Part shown: piece after piece, positions 6,662-12,890 of the stretch
Layout: each line of letters starts with the position of its first letter
How positions within the stretch are numbered: position 1 is the stretch's first letter
Source: DATMQA01 sp035566895
GTDB lineage: Bacteria; Verrucomicrobiota; Verrucomicrobiia; Limisphaerales; UBA8199
Assembly (NCBI GenBank): GCA_035566895.1
Contig: DATMQA010000063.1
Coordinates: forward strand, 1 to 16,843
Reading direction: 5' to 3'
DNA length: 16,843 nucleotides
Made by a program: the position numbers and the translations under genes
Notes under the pieces: generated by a model
The model's database searches: none
What the model was told of the DNA's origin: nothing
Seen by the model: only the letters and a program-made list of their open reading frames with translations

Positions 6662-8548
6662 ATGGAACCTAAACCGGCCTCGGGCCGTTATTTGGCAATT
6701 CTGACCGTGAGCGCTTTGGGCGTGGTGTATGGGGACATTGGCACCAGTCCGCTTTATGCGCTGAGGGAATGTTTTGCTGGCTCGCATCCGGTGCTGCCGA
6801 CGCACTCTAACGTCCTGGGCATCCTCTCGTTGATCTTCTGGTCGCTCCTGCTAATCGTCTCGTTCAAATACCTCGCGATTGTTCTGCGGGCAACCAACCG
6901 CGGCGAAGGAGGCATCCTTGCCCTGATGGCCCTGACGTTCCCGAAGCATTCGCCCGGGGCTGGCCGGCGCCGGGCCCTGCTCGTTGGTTTGGGCGTCTTC
7001 GGCGCGGCGCTGCTCTACGGCGACGGTATGATTACCCCCGCGATTTCGGTGCTCAGCGCTATTGAAGGCCTTAACGTGGCGACGCCGGCCTTTGAGCGTT
7101 TCGTCATCCCTCTAACCATTATCACGCTCATCGGACTATTCGCCGCCCAGCGGCACGGCACCGGCAATGTCGGGGCCATTTTCGGCCCTATAATGGTCGT
7201 CTGGTTTGTTGCCCTGGGCGCGCTGGGCATCAGGGGAATCCTCAAGGCTCCCGAAGTCCTGTACTCGCTCAATCCGTTGTACGGTTTGGAATTCCTGGTG
7301 CGCAGCGGCTGGGACGGTTTCATCGTTTTAGGCGCGGTTTTTCTCGCTGTGACTGGTGCGGAGGCGCTTTATGCCGATGTTGGCCACTTTGGCGCCCGGC
7401 CCATCCGGCTCGCCTGGTTTTTCATGGTGCTGCCCGGGCTGTTTCTGAACTACCTGGGGCAGGGGGCGCTGGTGTTGTGTAATGCCGAAGCTATCAAAAA
7501 CCCGTTTTACCTGCTGGCGCCGCATTGGGCCCTCTATCCGCTGGTGGCGCTCTCGACCGCCGCAACGGTGATCGCCTCGCAAGCGCTAATCTCGGGCGCT
7601 TTCTCCCTCACCATTCAAGCCATCCAGCTTGGCTACCTGCCGCGAATGGCGGTCAAACACACCTCGTCACGGGAGCGGGGGCAAATTTATTTGCCGCACA
7701 TCAACTGGGCGCTCATGGTGGCCTGCATCGCCTTGGTCCTGGGTTTCGGCTCCTCCACCAATATGGCTTCGGCTTATGGCATCGCCGTCACGCTGACGAT
7801 GCTTTCGACCACCGTGCTGTTCTTCTTTGCCGCGCGGCGATTGTGGGATTGGAGTGTTTGGCGCGCGGGGCTGGTGTGCGGGCTTTTCTTCGTCATCGAG
7901 GGCGCCTTTTTCGCCGCGAATCTCTCGAAGGTGCTCAACGGCGGCTGGGTGCCGCTGGTCATGGGCTTGTTGATTTTTTTGATCATGGCCACCTGGAAGA
8001 AAGGGCGCCGGCTCGTGTGGGATAAACTGCGTCCGGCGTCGATGCCGCTGGAAATGTTTCTGGACAGTATCGAGGGCAGCACCCGGCTGCCGCGCGTGCC
8101 GGGCACCGCGCTGTTCATGACCGCCAATCCTGAGGGCACCCCCATCGCCCTGTTGCACAATCTCAAGCACAACAAGGTGCTGCACGAGCGCAATATCATT
8201 CTGACCATCATCACCGATGAAGTGCCGCAGGTCAGCCCGGAAAAACGCATGGAAATTGACACCCTGAGCGACGGCTTCCACCGCGTCATCGCCCACTACG
8301 GATTCATGGAAGAACCCAATGTCCCGGAGTTGCTCTCCGCGGCTCGACTTCCGGGCGAAGCCATGGACATCAACAAGACCAGCTTTTTTCTAAGCCGCGA
8401 GACGGTGGTGCCCAACCGGGCTGTCTCCATGGCCAAATGGCGTCAATGGCTCTTCGCCCTGATGTCGCGCAATGCCCAGTCCGCCAGTTCGTTTTATCGC
8501 ATTCCTGCCAACCGCGTCGTCGAATTGGGCATGCAGGTGGAGATCTAG
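6662..8548 (+). CDS. kup: Kup-family potassium uptake transporter
   Basis: A 628-residue inner-membrane K+ transporter of the KUP/HAK/KT family, expected to work as a K+/H+ symporter. The first helix carries the family signature LGVVYGDIGTSPLYAL near 19-34. About 12 hydrophobic segments fill residues 10-455, including the family blocks NRGEGGILALMAL and LLYGDGMITPAISVLSAIEG. A soluble C-terminal domain of about 170 residues follows, with the typical segment INKTSFFLSRETVVP. Length is normal. The 66-bp gap upstream is pyrimidine-rich with a repeated TTTTCCTGTC and no Shine-Dalgarno sequence. It is on the same strand as the SahR-like gene, but nothing ties their functions together. Confidence 0.96.
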   Translation: MEPKPASGRYLAILTVSALGVVYGDIGTSPLYALRECFAGSHPVLPTHSNVLGILSLIFWSLLLIVSFKYLAIVLRATNRGEGGILALMALTFPKHSPGAGRRRALLVGLGVFGAALLYGDGMITPAISVLSAIEGLNVATPAFERFVIPLTIITLIGLFAAQRHGTGNVGAIFGPIMVVWFVALGALGIRGILKAPEVLYSLNPLYGLEFLVRSGWDGFIVLGAVFLAVTGAEALYADVGHFGARPIRLAWFFMVLPGLFLNYLGQGALVLCNAEAIKNPFYLLAPHWALYPLVALSTAATVIASQALISGAFSLTIQAIQLGYLPRMAVKHTSSRERGQIYLPHINWALMVACIALVLGFGSSTNMASAYGIAVTLTMLSTTVLFFFAARRLWDWSVWRAGLVCGLFFVIEGAFFAANLSKVLNGGWVPLVMGLLIFLIMATWKKGRRLVWDKLRPASMPLEMFLDSIEGSTRLPRVPGTALFMTANPEGTPIALLHNLKHNKVLHERNIILTIITDEVPQVSPEKRMEIDTLSDGFHRVIAHYGFMEEPNVPELLSAARLPGEAMDINKTSFFLSRETVVPNRAVSMAKWRQWLFALMSRNAQSASSFYRIPANRVVELGMQVEI

Positions 8549-8657
8549 TGTATGAATGCCTGTCTCTTCACTGGGTTGGTGGACCGTTTCTGCACGTTTG
8601 CTCGTGGTTTTTCCTCGTTGCGGGGTTGGGGTAGGTTGGGTATGTTCGCGCGCGTTT

Positions 8658-9416
8658 ATGGCCCAGGCAGAAACACTCTCCATCCCGTCCACCGCGCGCG
8701 CCGATGGGCGCCGGCCTGGACAGTTGCGCCCGGTTCGTTTTCAAAATCATATCGCGCCCCATGCGACTGGCTCGACGCTGATTGAATGGGGCCAGACCCG
8801 GGTGATCTGCGGGGTGACTGTGGAAGACGCCGTGCCGCGCTGGATGAAGGAGCAAAGCGTTACCGGGGGGTGGATCACGGCCGAGTATTCGATGCTTCCT
8901 TACTCGACGCTGCAACGCAAGCAGCGGGACATCAACAAAGGGAAGATCGACGGGCGCTCGCAGGAAATCCAGCGGCTGATTGGTCGGGCGATGCGCGCGG
9001 CGCTGGACCTGGAGAAGCTGGGCACCCGGACGATCTGGGTGGATTGCGACGTGTTGCAGGCCGACGGGGGAACGCGCACCGCGGCCATCACGGGCGCTTA
9101 CGTGGCGCTGTCACTGGCGATTAAAAGGATGATGGCGGAAGGGAAGCTTTTGGAAAGCCCGCTCTCGCACGCGGTGGCGGCGGTCAGCGTCGGGATTGTG
9201 GAGAGGCAGGCGCTGTTGGATCTGTGTTACACGGAGGACGCGGCGGCGGCAGTGGACCTGAACCTGGTGATGAACGCGGCGGGGGAGTTCATTGAATTGC
9301 AAGGGACGGGCGAAGAGGCGACGTTCAGCGAGTCGCAGCTTGGGGCGATGCTGGTGCTGGGCAAAGCCGGGATTCGCGAGTTGCTGGCGGCGCAGCAGGC
9401 TGCGCTTCATGAGTAA
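8658..9416 (+). CDS. rph: Ribonuclease PH
   Basis: A 252-residue phosphorolytic 3'-5' exoribonuclease that trims the 3' ends of tRNA precursors, working as a hexamer with inorganic phosphate. Recognisable blocks: RADGRRPGQLRPV at 14-26, TGSTLIEWGQTRVICGVTVE, PYSTLQRKQRD...DGRSQEIQRLIGRAMRAAL near 81-115, the phosphate-binding DGGTRTAAITGAYVAL at 136-151, and the C-terminal MNAAGEFIELQGTGEE block. The ATG at 8658 gives MAQAETL and the normal length. The frame is open further upstream, but the extra 34 residues look non-coding. The gene begins 109 bp after kup; that gap is G/T-rich (GTTGCGGGGTTGGGG) with nothing recognisable. Confidence 0.96.
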   Translation: MAQAETLSIPSTARADGRRPGQLRPVRFQNHIAPHATGSTLIEWGQTRVICGVTVEDAVPRWMKEQSVTGGWITAEYSMLPYSTLQRKQRDINKGKIDGRSQEIQRLIGRAMRAALDLEKLGTRTIWVDCDVLQADGGTRTAAITGAYVALSLAIKRMMAEGKLLESPLSHAVAAVSVGIVERQALLDLCYTEDAAAAVDLNLVMNAAGEFIELQGTGEEATFSESQLGAMLVLGKAGIRELLAAQQAALHE

Positions 9417-9417
9417 G

Positions 9418-9445
9418 TCCGAAGGCCGAAATCCGAAGGCCGAAA
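9418..9445. repeat. Tandem 14-bp repeat, two perfect copies
   Basis: TCCGAAGGCCGAAA occurs twice head to tail (9418-9431, 9432-9445) immediately after the rph stop. A looser GGTCC/GTCCACAG repetition follows (9452-9475). It lies between two genes and belongs with the other intergenic word repeats of the window. Confidence 0.9.
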
Positions 9446-9482
9446 AATGCGAGGTCCGCGGTCCACAGTCCACAGCGGTGCA

Positions 9483-10154
9483 ATGTTCGTGAAGAAGTCG
9501 ATTGTTGAACGGTCCACCCCGAGCGCTGAGTCCGCAACGAAGCTGTGGCTGGTCCGGCATGCCGAGGTGGAGGAGCGGTATCAAGGGGTATTCGGAGGCA
9601 CGATCGATATGGAGCTGTCGGCTCGAGGCCGCGAGCAAGCGGCGGCGCTGGCAACGTATCTTCATCGGATAAGGCTGGATGCGCTTTACGCCAGCCCGAT
9701 GAAGCGCGTCCAGCAGACCCTGGCCCCATTTCTTCTTAACGGTGCGCCCGAGCCCATCATCCGGGCTGAGTTGCGGGAGGTGGATTTTGGGGTGTGGACC
9801 GCCCTGAGCTTTAGCGAGGTGCAGGCGAAATTCGGCATCAACGTCTCGGCCTGGCTTGAGCAGTTGGAGTGCGGAGGGATTCCCGAGGCTGAATGCGCTG
9901 AAACGTTCCGGGCCAGGGTTGAGCCGTGCTTGCGGGAGATCCTCGCTGGGCATCGCGGCCAGCAGGTGGCGATTGCCTGTCACGGCGGGGTGATTCGGAT
10001 GTTGCTGGCGATTTTGCTGGGCTGGCCCCTCCCACGAATGGCGGCATTCGAGTTTGATTACGCCAGCCTTACGCAGGTGCTGTGGGATGCGCCACGGGCG
10101 AGGTTGCAGTTGGTGAATTTTGTGCCGTGGCGAGAGGCGGCTGCTGTAGGTTGA
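9483..10154 (+). CDS. Histidine phosphatase family protein (phosphoglycerate mutase-like)
   Basis: A 223-residue member of the histidine phosphatase superfamily (branch 1). The phospho-accepting His26 lies in LWLVRHAEVE, the family ALYASPMKRVQQTL block is at 68-81 (Arg75), an acidic REVDFG segment near 98-103 supplies the general acid, and the second catalytic His167 is in IACHGGVIR. Substrate cannot be read from the sequence; relatives include alpha-ribazole phosphatase (CobC), cofactor-dependent phosphoglycerate mutase and broad phosphatases. No cobalamin gene is nearby. The chosen ATG leaves a 20-residue N-terminal extension before the core strand; starts upstream (9447) lie in the repeat-rich spacer. 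It sits between rph and prmA on one strand and is probably co-transcribed with them. Confidence 0.85.
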   Translation: MFVKKSIVERSTPSAESATKLWLVRHAEVEERYQGVFGGTIDMELSARGREQAAALATYLHRIRLDALYASPMKRVQQTLAPFLLNGAPEPIIRAELREVDFGVWTALSFSEVQAKFGINVSAWLEQLECGGIPEAECAETFRARVEPCLREILAGHRGQQVAIACHGGVIRMLLAILLGWPLPRMAAFEFDYASLTQVLWDAPRARLQLVNFVPWREAAAVG

Positions 10155-10176
10155 AAGTTGAAGGTTTAAGGTTGGA
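10149..10176. repeat. Degenerate heptamer repeat, four units
   Basis: Four consecutive 7-bp units: GGTTGAA, AGTTGAA, GGTTTAA, GGTTGGA. They span the end of the phosphatase gene and the presumed start of prmA, and share their unit with the array at 14934-14989. Confidence 0.8.
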
Positions 10177-11086
10177 GACCACCCGCGAGAACGCACATCG
10201 GCAGTCGCTCTGGAGGGTGTGCGTGCTTACCACGGTCGAGGCCGAGGAAGCGGTCGCCGAGCTGCTCGAGGGCGCGTATGGTCAGGCGGCATGCAGCTAC
10301 ACGGATAGCGAGAGCGGGGCGACGATCGTCAGCGTGTATTTGGCGGATAGACCTGGCTGGTCCCGCCGGCGGCGGGCGATTCTGAGGGCGGGATTGGAGC
10401 GAATGAGTCGCTGTGGGCTGCGCATTGGGCCGGGCAAGCTTTCGCTGGAAAGGGTGCCGCGAGAGAATTGGGCCGAGTCATGGAAGCGGCATTTTCGGCC
10501 GTTGGAGATTGGGTCGAGGTTGTTGCTCAAGCCGAGTTGGAGCCGGCGCCGCCCACGCCCGGGCCAGGCGGTGGTGGTGTTGGACCCTGGGTTGAGTTTT
10601 GGCACCGGGCAGCATCCGACGACGGCTTTTTGTCTGCAGCAAATGGTCGGTTGGCGCAGGGCTGGGGAGAGCCAAGGCTGCCTGGATATCGGGACCGGGT
10701 CGGGGATTTTGGCGATCGCGGCGACCAAGCTCGGGTACGGGCCGGTTGAAGGTCTGGACGTGGATGCTGAGGCGATTCGCGTGGCCCGGGCCAACGCGGG
10801 CCGGAATAGGGTTTTGGACCGGATCCGGTTCGTCAAGCAGGACCTGAGGGGATTGGTGGGCCGGGCCAGAGGCAAGTACTTGCTGGTTTGCGCCAACCTG
10901 GTTGCGGATCTGCTATTGAGCGAACGGGAGCGCGTTATAGGGCGGGTGGAAACGGGGGGGCTGCTGGTGTTGGCCGGCATTTTGGAGGGCGAGTTTCCAG
11001 GGGTGCAGAGGGCGTATGAAGCCGCCGGGCTGCGGTTGAGGGCCGTCCGGACGCAAGGGGAATGGCGCTCGGGGAGTTTCGTGTGA
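10172..11086 (+). CDS. prmA: Ribosomal protein L11 methyltransferase-like protein
   Basis: About 304 residues. The signature DPGLSFGTGQHPTT (138-151) is characteristic of PrmA, which trimethylates ribosomal protein L11. It is followed by SAM-binding motif I CLDIGTGSGILAIAA (170-184), VEGLDVDAEAIRVARANA (192-209), and CANLVADLLL (240-249) in the place of the usual N-[IL]-x4-L motif. The N-terminal domain opens with LWRVCVLTTVEAEEAVAELL, as in PrmA, but is weakly conserved and unusually Arg-rich (PGWSRRRRAI, SWSRRRPRP). The start is uncertain because no ATG fits: TTG at 10172 has GAAGG 7 nt upstream, while TTG at 10151 would overlap the upstream stop. Both lie inside a heptamer repeat. Confidence 0.88.
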   Translation: METTRENAHRQSLWRVCVLTTVEAEEAVAELLEGAYGQAACSYTDSESGATIVSVYLADRPGWSRRRRAILRAGLERMSRCGLRIGPGKLSLERVPRENWAESWKRHFRPLEIGSRLLLKPSWSRRRPRPGQAVVVLDPGLSFGTGQHPTTAFCLQQMVGWRRAGESQGCLDIGTGSGILAIAATKLGYGPVEGLDVDAEAIRVARANAGRNRVLDRIRFVKQDLRGLVGRARGKYLLVCANLVADLLLSERERVIGRVETGGLLVLAGILEGEFPGVQRAYEAAGLRLRAVRTQGEWRSGSFV

Positions 11087-11142
11087 ACGGGGTTAAAGGG
11101 AATGGCCACGAAGGAACACAGACAACGCAAAGAAAGAATTCA

Positions 11143-11171
11143 ATGGACTTTTTTGGAGGGTGTCTTATAAT
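11143..11171 (+). promoter_or_regulatory. Possible promoter with perfect -10 box
   Basis: TATAAT at 11166-11171 matches the sigma70 consensus exactly. The best-spaced -35 (ATGGAC, 11143-11148, 17-bp spacer) is poor. It would start a transcript near 11178, about 100 nt before the small-protein gene. The rest of the prmA-to-small-gene gap holds a purine-rich word repeat (CCACGAAGGAACACAG, from 11106). Confidence 0.4.
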
Positions 11172-11190
11172 AAAGATGCTTGAAGCAGCC

Positions 11191-11240
11191 GATGCCAACT
11201 ATCAAGCACGGATGGCCTGACCAAGATGGCCGTTGGCATC
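11191..11240 (+). promoter_or_regulatory. Hairpin leader upstream of small basic protein gene
   Basis: GATGCCAAC (11191-11199) and GTTGGCATC (11232-11240) are perfect inverted 9-bp arms. Inside, GGCC copies near 11214 and 11228 can pair and extend the right arm to 13 bp with a left-side bulge of about 14 nt. The structure ends 39 nt before the small gene's ATG. It matches no riboswitch or leader family that I recognise. Confidence 0.4.
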
Positions 11241-11279
11241 CTTCACGCCTGGCTAAACTTGAACAAAGGAACTCAAGCT

Positions 11280-11444
11280 ATGACCAAATCGTTGGAAGTC
11301 ATCACTGAAGCAATTCGCAATCCCAAACACCCGTTCCGCAAGGTGGATAACCAACCGAAGAAACCGCGGAAGCACCGTTACGAGCGCAGGAAGATCAAAG
11401 AATACCTGCACCTGGGAGAATGGGTCACGAGCGAAGCGACGTAA
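11280..11444 (+). CDS. Small basic protein of unknown function
   Basis: A 54-residue protein, MTKSLEVITEAIRNPKHPF then a Lys/Arg-rich centre (KKPRKHRYERRKIKEY) and LHLGEWVTSEAT. There are no Cys residues, no signal peptide and no membrane segment. The charge suggests nucleic-acid or ribosome contact, but no family is recognised. Support for a real gene: AAAGGA 9 nt upstream of the ATG (rare in this window), a perfect -10 box and a hairpin leader before it, and a strong terminator 26 bp after the stop. It converges on rpsR and shares that terminator. Confidence 0.6.
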   Translation: MTKSLEVITEAIRNPKHPFRKVDNQPKKPRKHRYERRKIKEYLHLGEWVTSEAT

Positions 11445-11470
11445 AAACGGTAAAGACTCCAATTGAAAAA

Positions 11471-11500
11471 GAAAAAGCCACGCGTTTGCGTGGCTTTTTC
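11471..11500. terminator. Strong bidirectional intrinsic terminator
   Basis: GAAAAAGCCACGC (11471-11483) and GCGTGGCTTTTTC (11488-11500) form a perfect 13-bp stem with a GTTT loop. It has an A-tract on the left and a T-tract on the right, so it works as an intrinsic terminator on both strands. It starts one base after the rpsR stop (minus strand) and lies 26 bp after the small-protein stop (plus strand). Confidence 0.92.
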
Positions 11501-11501
11501 G

Positions 11502-11768
11502 TTACTTCATCAACAACATCTGGCGGGCGCGCTTGATGGCGCGATTGAGCCGGCGCTGGTAATGGGCCGGCAGGCCGGTGTATTTCCGGGGCAGAATGCG
11601 GCCCTGGTCGGTGACAAATTGGCGAAGCAAATTAGTGTTTTTGAAGTCGAGGGCTTCGACGGTGAAATCGATTTTGGGTTTGGGCCGCGGGGTGCGCATT
11701 TCGGAGTAGGAACTCCGGCCGCGGGCGCCGCGTTTATCGGGTTTTTCCGGGCGAGTCTTGCGAGGCAT
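11502..11768 (-). CDS. rpsR: 30S ribosomal protein bS18
   Basis: An 88-residue small-subunit protein. The C-terminal half, NLLRQFVTDQGRILPRKYTGLPAHYQ and then RRLNRAIKRARQMLLM, is the bS18 core that binds 16S rRNA next to bS6. The N-terminal 35 residues are basic and Pro-rich and contain no Cys, so this is a zinc-free form. It is the last gene of the dksA-like/rpmG/rpsR unit, 81 bp after rpmG, and ends directly at the strong terminator. The usual partners rpsF and rplI are not here. Confidence 0.95.
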   Translation of the reverse strand: MPRKTRPEKPDKRGARGRSSYSEMRTPRPKPKIDFTVEALDFKNTNLLRQFVTDQGRILPRKYTGLPAHYQRRLNRAIKRARQMLLMK

Positions 11769-11777
11769 AGCGATAGA

Positions 11778-11812
11778 TTGGTTAAATGGTTAAAAAGATT
11801 AATTGGTTAAAA
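11778..11812. repeat. Short GGTTAAA repeats in rpmG-rpsR gap
   Basis: GGTTAAA occurs three times (near 11780, 11788 and 11805) in an A/T-rich stretch just before rpsR. The word resembles the GGTTNAA heptamers elsewhere in the window. Nothing else is seen in the 81-bp gap. Confidence 0.65.
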
Positions 11813-11849
11813 AAGCCATGCTAGCGTGGAAACGCGGGCGGTTGCGTGG

Positions 11850-12017
11850 TTATTTGACTTCGCGATGCAGGGTGTGGCGGCGCAACGCCGGGTTGTACTT
11901 CTTGAGCTCGAGCTTCTCGGTCTTAAGCTTTTTATTACGCGTGGTCGTGTAGCGGGAAGGAGATTTGCCCTCCTTGCGCGCTTCGGTGCATTCAATGGTG
12001 ATAATTTCCCGGGGCAT
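11850..12017 (-). CDS. rpmG: 50S ribosomal protein bL33
   Basis: A 55-residue protein, MPREIITIECTEARKEGK, then SRYTTTRNKKLKTEKLELKK, and a YNP..R.H..HRE end. The YTTT.NK...EKLELKK.NP block is the bL33 signature. Only one Cys remains (Cys10), so the two CXXC zinc pairs of the C+ form are absent, as in most Gram-negative L33 proteins. It starts 3 bp after the stop of the dksA-like gene, which suggests translational coupling. Confidence 0.95.
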   Translation of the reverse strand: MPREIITIECTEARKEGKSPSRYTTTRNKKLKTEKLELKKYNPALRRHTLHREVK

Positions 12018-12020
12018 GAA

Positions 12021-12596
12021 TTACTCTTTCTCTTTGGGCTTTTCTTCGGCCTCTTCCTCTTCGGGCTCGGTTTCGGTGATACCGACGGCATCGACGGTGC
12101 CCAGGGCGCCGAGGCGGCGCTGGCGCAGGGCGCCATCGCGTTCCAGTTGGGCCTGAGCCTGGACGGTGAAGCGGGTCCAGGGGATGGCTTCGAGGCGGCT
12201 CTTGGGGATCGGTTTGCCGGTCAGTTCACAGATGCCGTAGGTGTTCTTTTCGATGCGTTTGAGGGCCTCCTCGATTTCGTAAATTGCATCCTGGTCGGAA
12301 GAGAGCAGACTCAAAGCAAAATCGCGGTCGAAGTTGTCGGTGCCGGAGTCGGCCATGTGAAGGCTGTAGCCGGCCATTTCCTGGGCCGATTCTTTGGCCA
12401 GGCCGTTCATCTGGCGCATCAATTGCTCGCGCAACTCCAGCAGCCGCTGATAAAACTTGGCCCACTCAGCCTTGACTTTGACTTCGCCGTTTTTCTTCAC
12501 CTTCACCGTCGGGTGGCCGAGGATGGAGGCGGCAGTCGCCGGGCGATGTTTGTTCGCCGGCGCCTTCCTGCTAATTTCTTTTTTCTTCGTTGTCAC
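12021..12596 (-). CDS. DksA/TraR-family protein with degenerate zinc finger
   Basis: About 191 residues. A coiled-coil region (about 43-115) holds DSGTDNFDRDFALSLL and then AIYEIEEALKRIEKNTYGIC, the pattern of DksA/TraR proteins that enter the RNA polymerase secondary channel with acidic residues at the coil tip. The zinc finger is lost: GICELTGKPIPKSRLEAIP keeps only Cys123, and the second Cys pair is replaced within TRFTVQAQ. The N-terminus is basic (TTKKKEISRK) and the C-terminus is a Glu-rich tail. The start is taken as GTG 12596; an in-frame TTG at 12611 is the alternative, and neither has a good ribosome-binding site. First gene of a unit with rpmG and rpsR, which suggests a link to ribosome supply, though this is inference. 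Confidence 0.85.
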   Translation of the reverse strand: MTTKKKEISRKAPANKHRPATAASILGHPTVKVKKNGEVKVKAEWAKFYQRLLELREQLMRQMNGLAKESAQEMAGYSLHMADSGTDNFDRDFALSLLSSDQDAIYEIEEALKRIEKNTYGICELTGKPIPKSRLEAIPWTRFTVQAQAQLERDGALRQRRLGALGTVDAVGITETEPEEEEAEEKPKEKE

Positions 12597-12691
12597 AACA
12601 CAAACTACCAAATGCTATACATCTTCAGGTCTTCAGTCTTCTCATCCGGCGTCTCTGCCCGCCTTTTGAGAGTGGGCGAATGTAGCAAAGG

Positions 12692-12719
12692 ACAATAGAT
12701 TTTCCATAACAAATTTCAA
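12692..12719 (-). promoter_or_regulatory. Possible promoter of dksA-like/rpmG/rpsR unit
   Basis: On the minus strand, TTGAAA (12719-12714) and TATTGT (12697-12692) with a 16-bp spacer, about 90 bp before the presumed start. The region is more A/T-rich than its surroundings. No Zur-like A/T-rich palindrome was found next to it. Confidence 0.3.
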
Positions 12720-12783
12720 AAATCTTTTGCGCGGGGTAAAGTGCCCTCGTGAGCGCAGCCAACAGCCCAGTTCCCTCACCCCG

Positions 12784-12884
12784 GCCCTCTCCCCCGGGGC
12801 AGAGGGCGCACTGCGGGCGGCGACCCCCGCACGCGTGGGGTTGCTGCGGCCGAGGACGGCCGCACTCCGGGGGTGGCCGTCCTC
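12784..12884. repeat. Cluster of GC-rich palindromes (REP-like)
   Basis: Several hairpins stand in a row in the non-coding gap after folE2: GCCCTCT/AGAGGGC (12784-12790 with 12801-12807, inner CCCC/GGGG); an imperfect CCCC...GGGG palindrome around CACGCGTG (about 12825-12840); TGCGGCC/GGCCGCA (12845-12851 with 12858-12864); and GAGGACGGCC/GGCCGTCCTC (12852-12861 with 12875-12884), the last sharing bases with the third. The last stands 6 bp after the folE2 stop and could help terminate it, though it has no T-tract. The stretch is much richer in G+C than its neighbours. Confidence 0.7.
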
Positions 12885-12890
12885 CGCCGC

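Noticed and set aside
11136..11220. Tiny ORF after prmA (ATG at 11143, about 25 codons)
   Set aside because: It lies across the TATAAT box and hairpin leader, has no ribosome-binding site and no recognisable sequence.
12021..12698. Plus-strand ORF covering the dksA-like gene
   Set aside because: Phe/Leu-rich antisense reading of the coding and Glu-rich tail sequence; the minus frame has the DksA/TraR pattern and continues into rpmG spacing.
12597..12770. Zur box upstream of the dksA-like gene
   Set aside because: No A/T-rich palindrome of the Zur type was found; the A/T-rich stretch holds only a weak promoter match.
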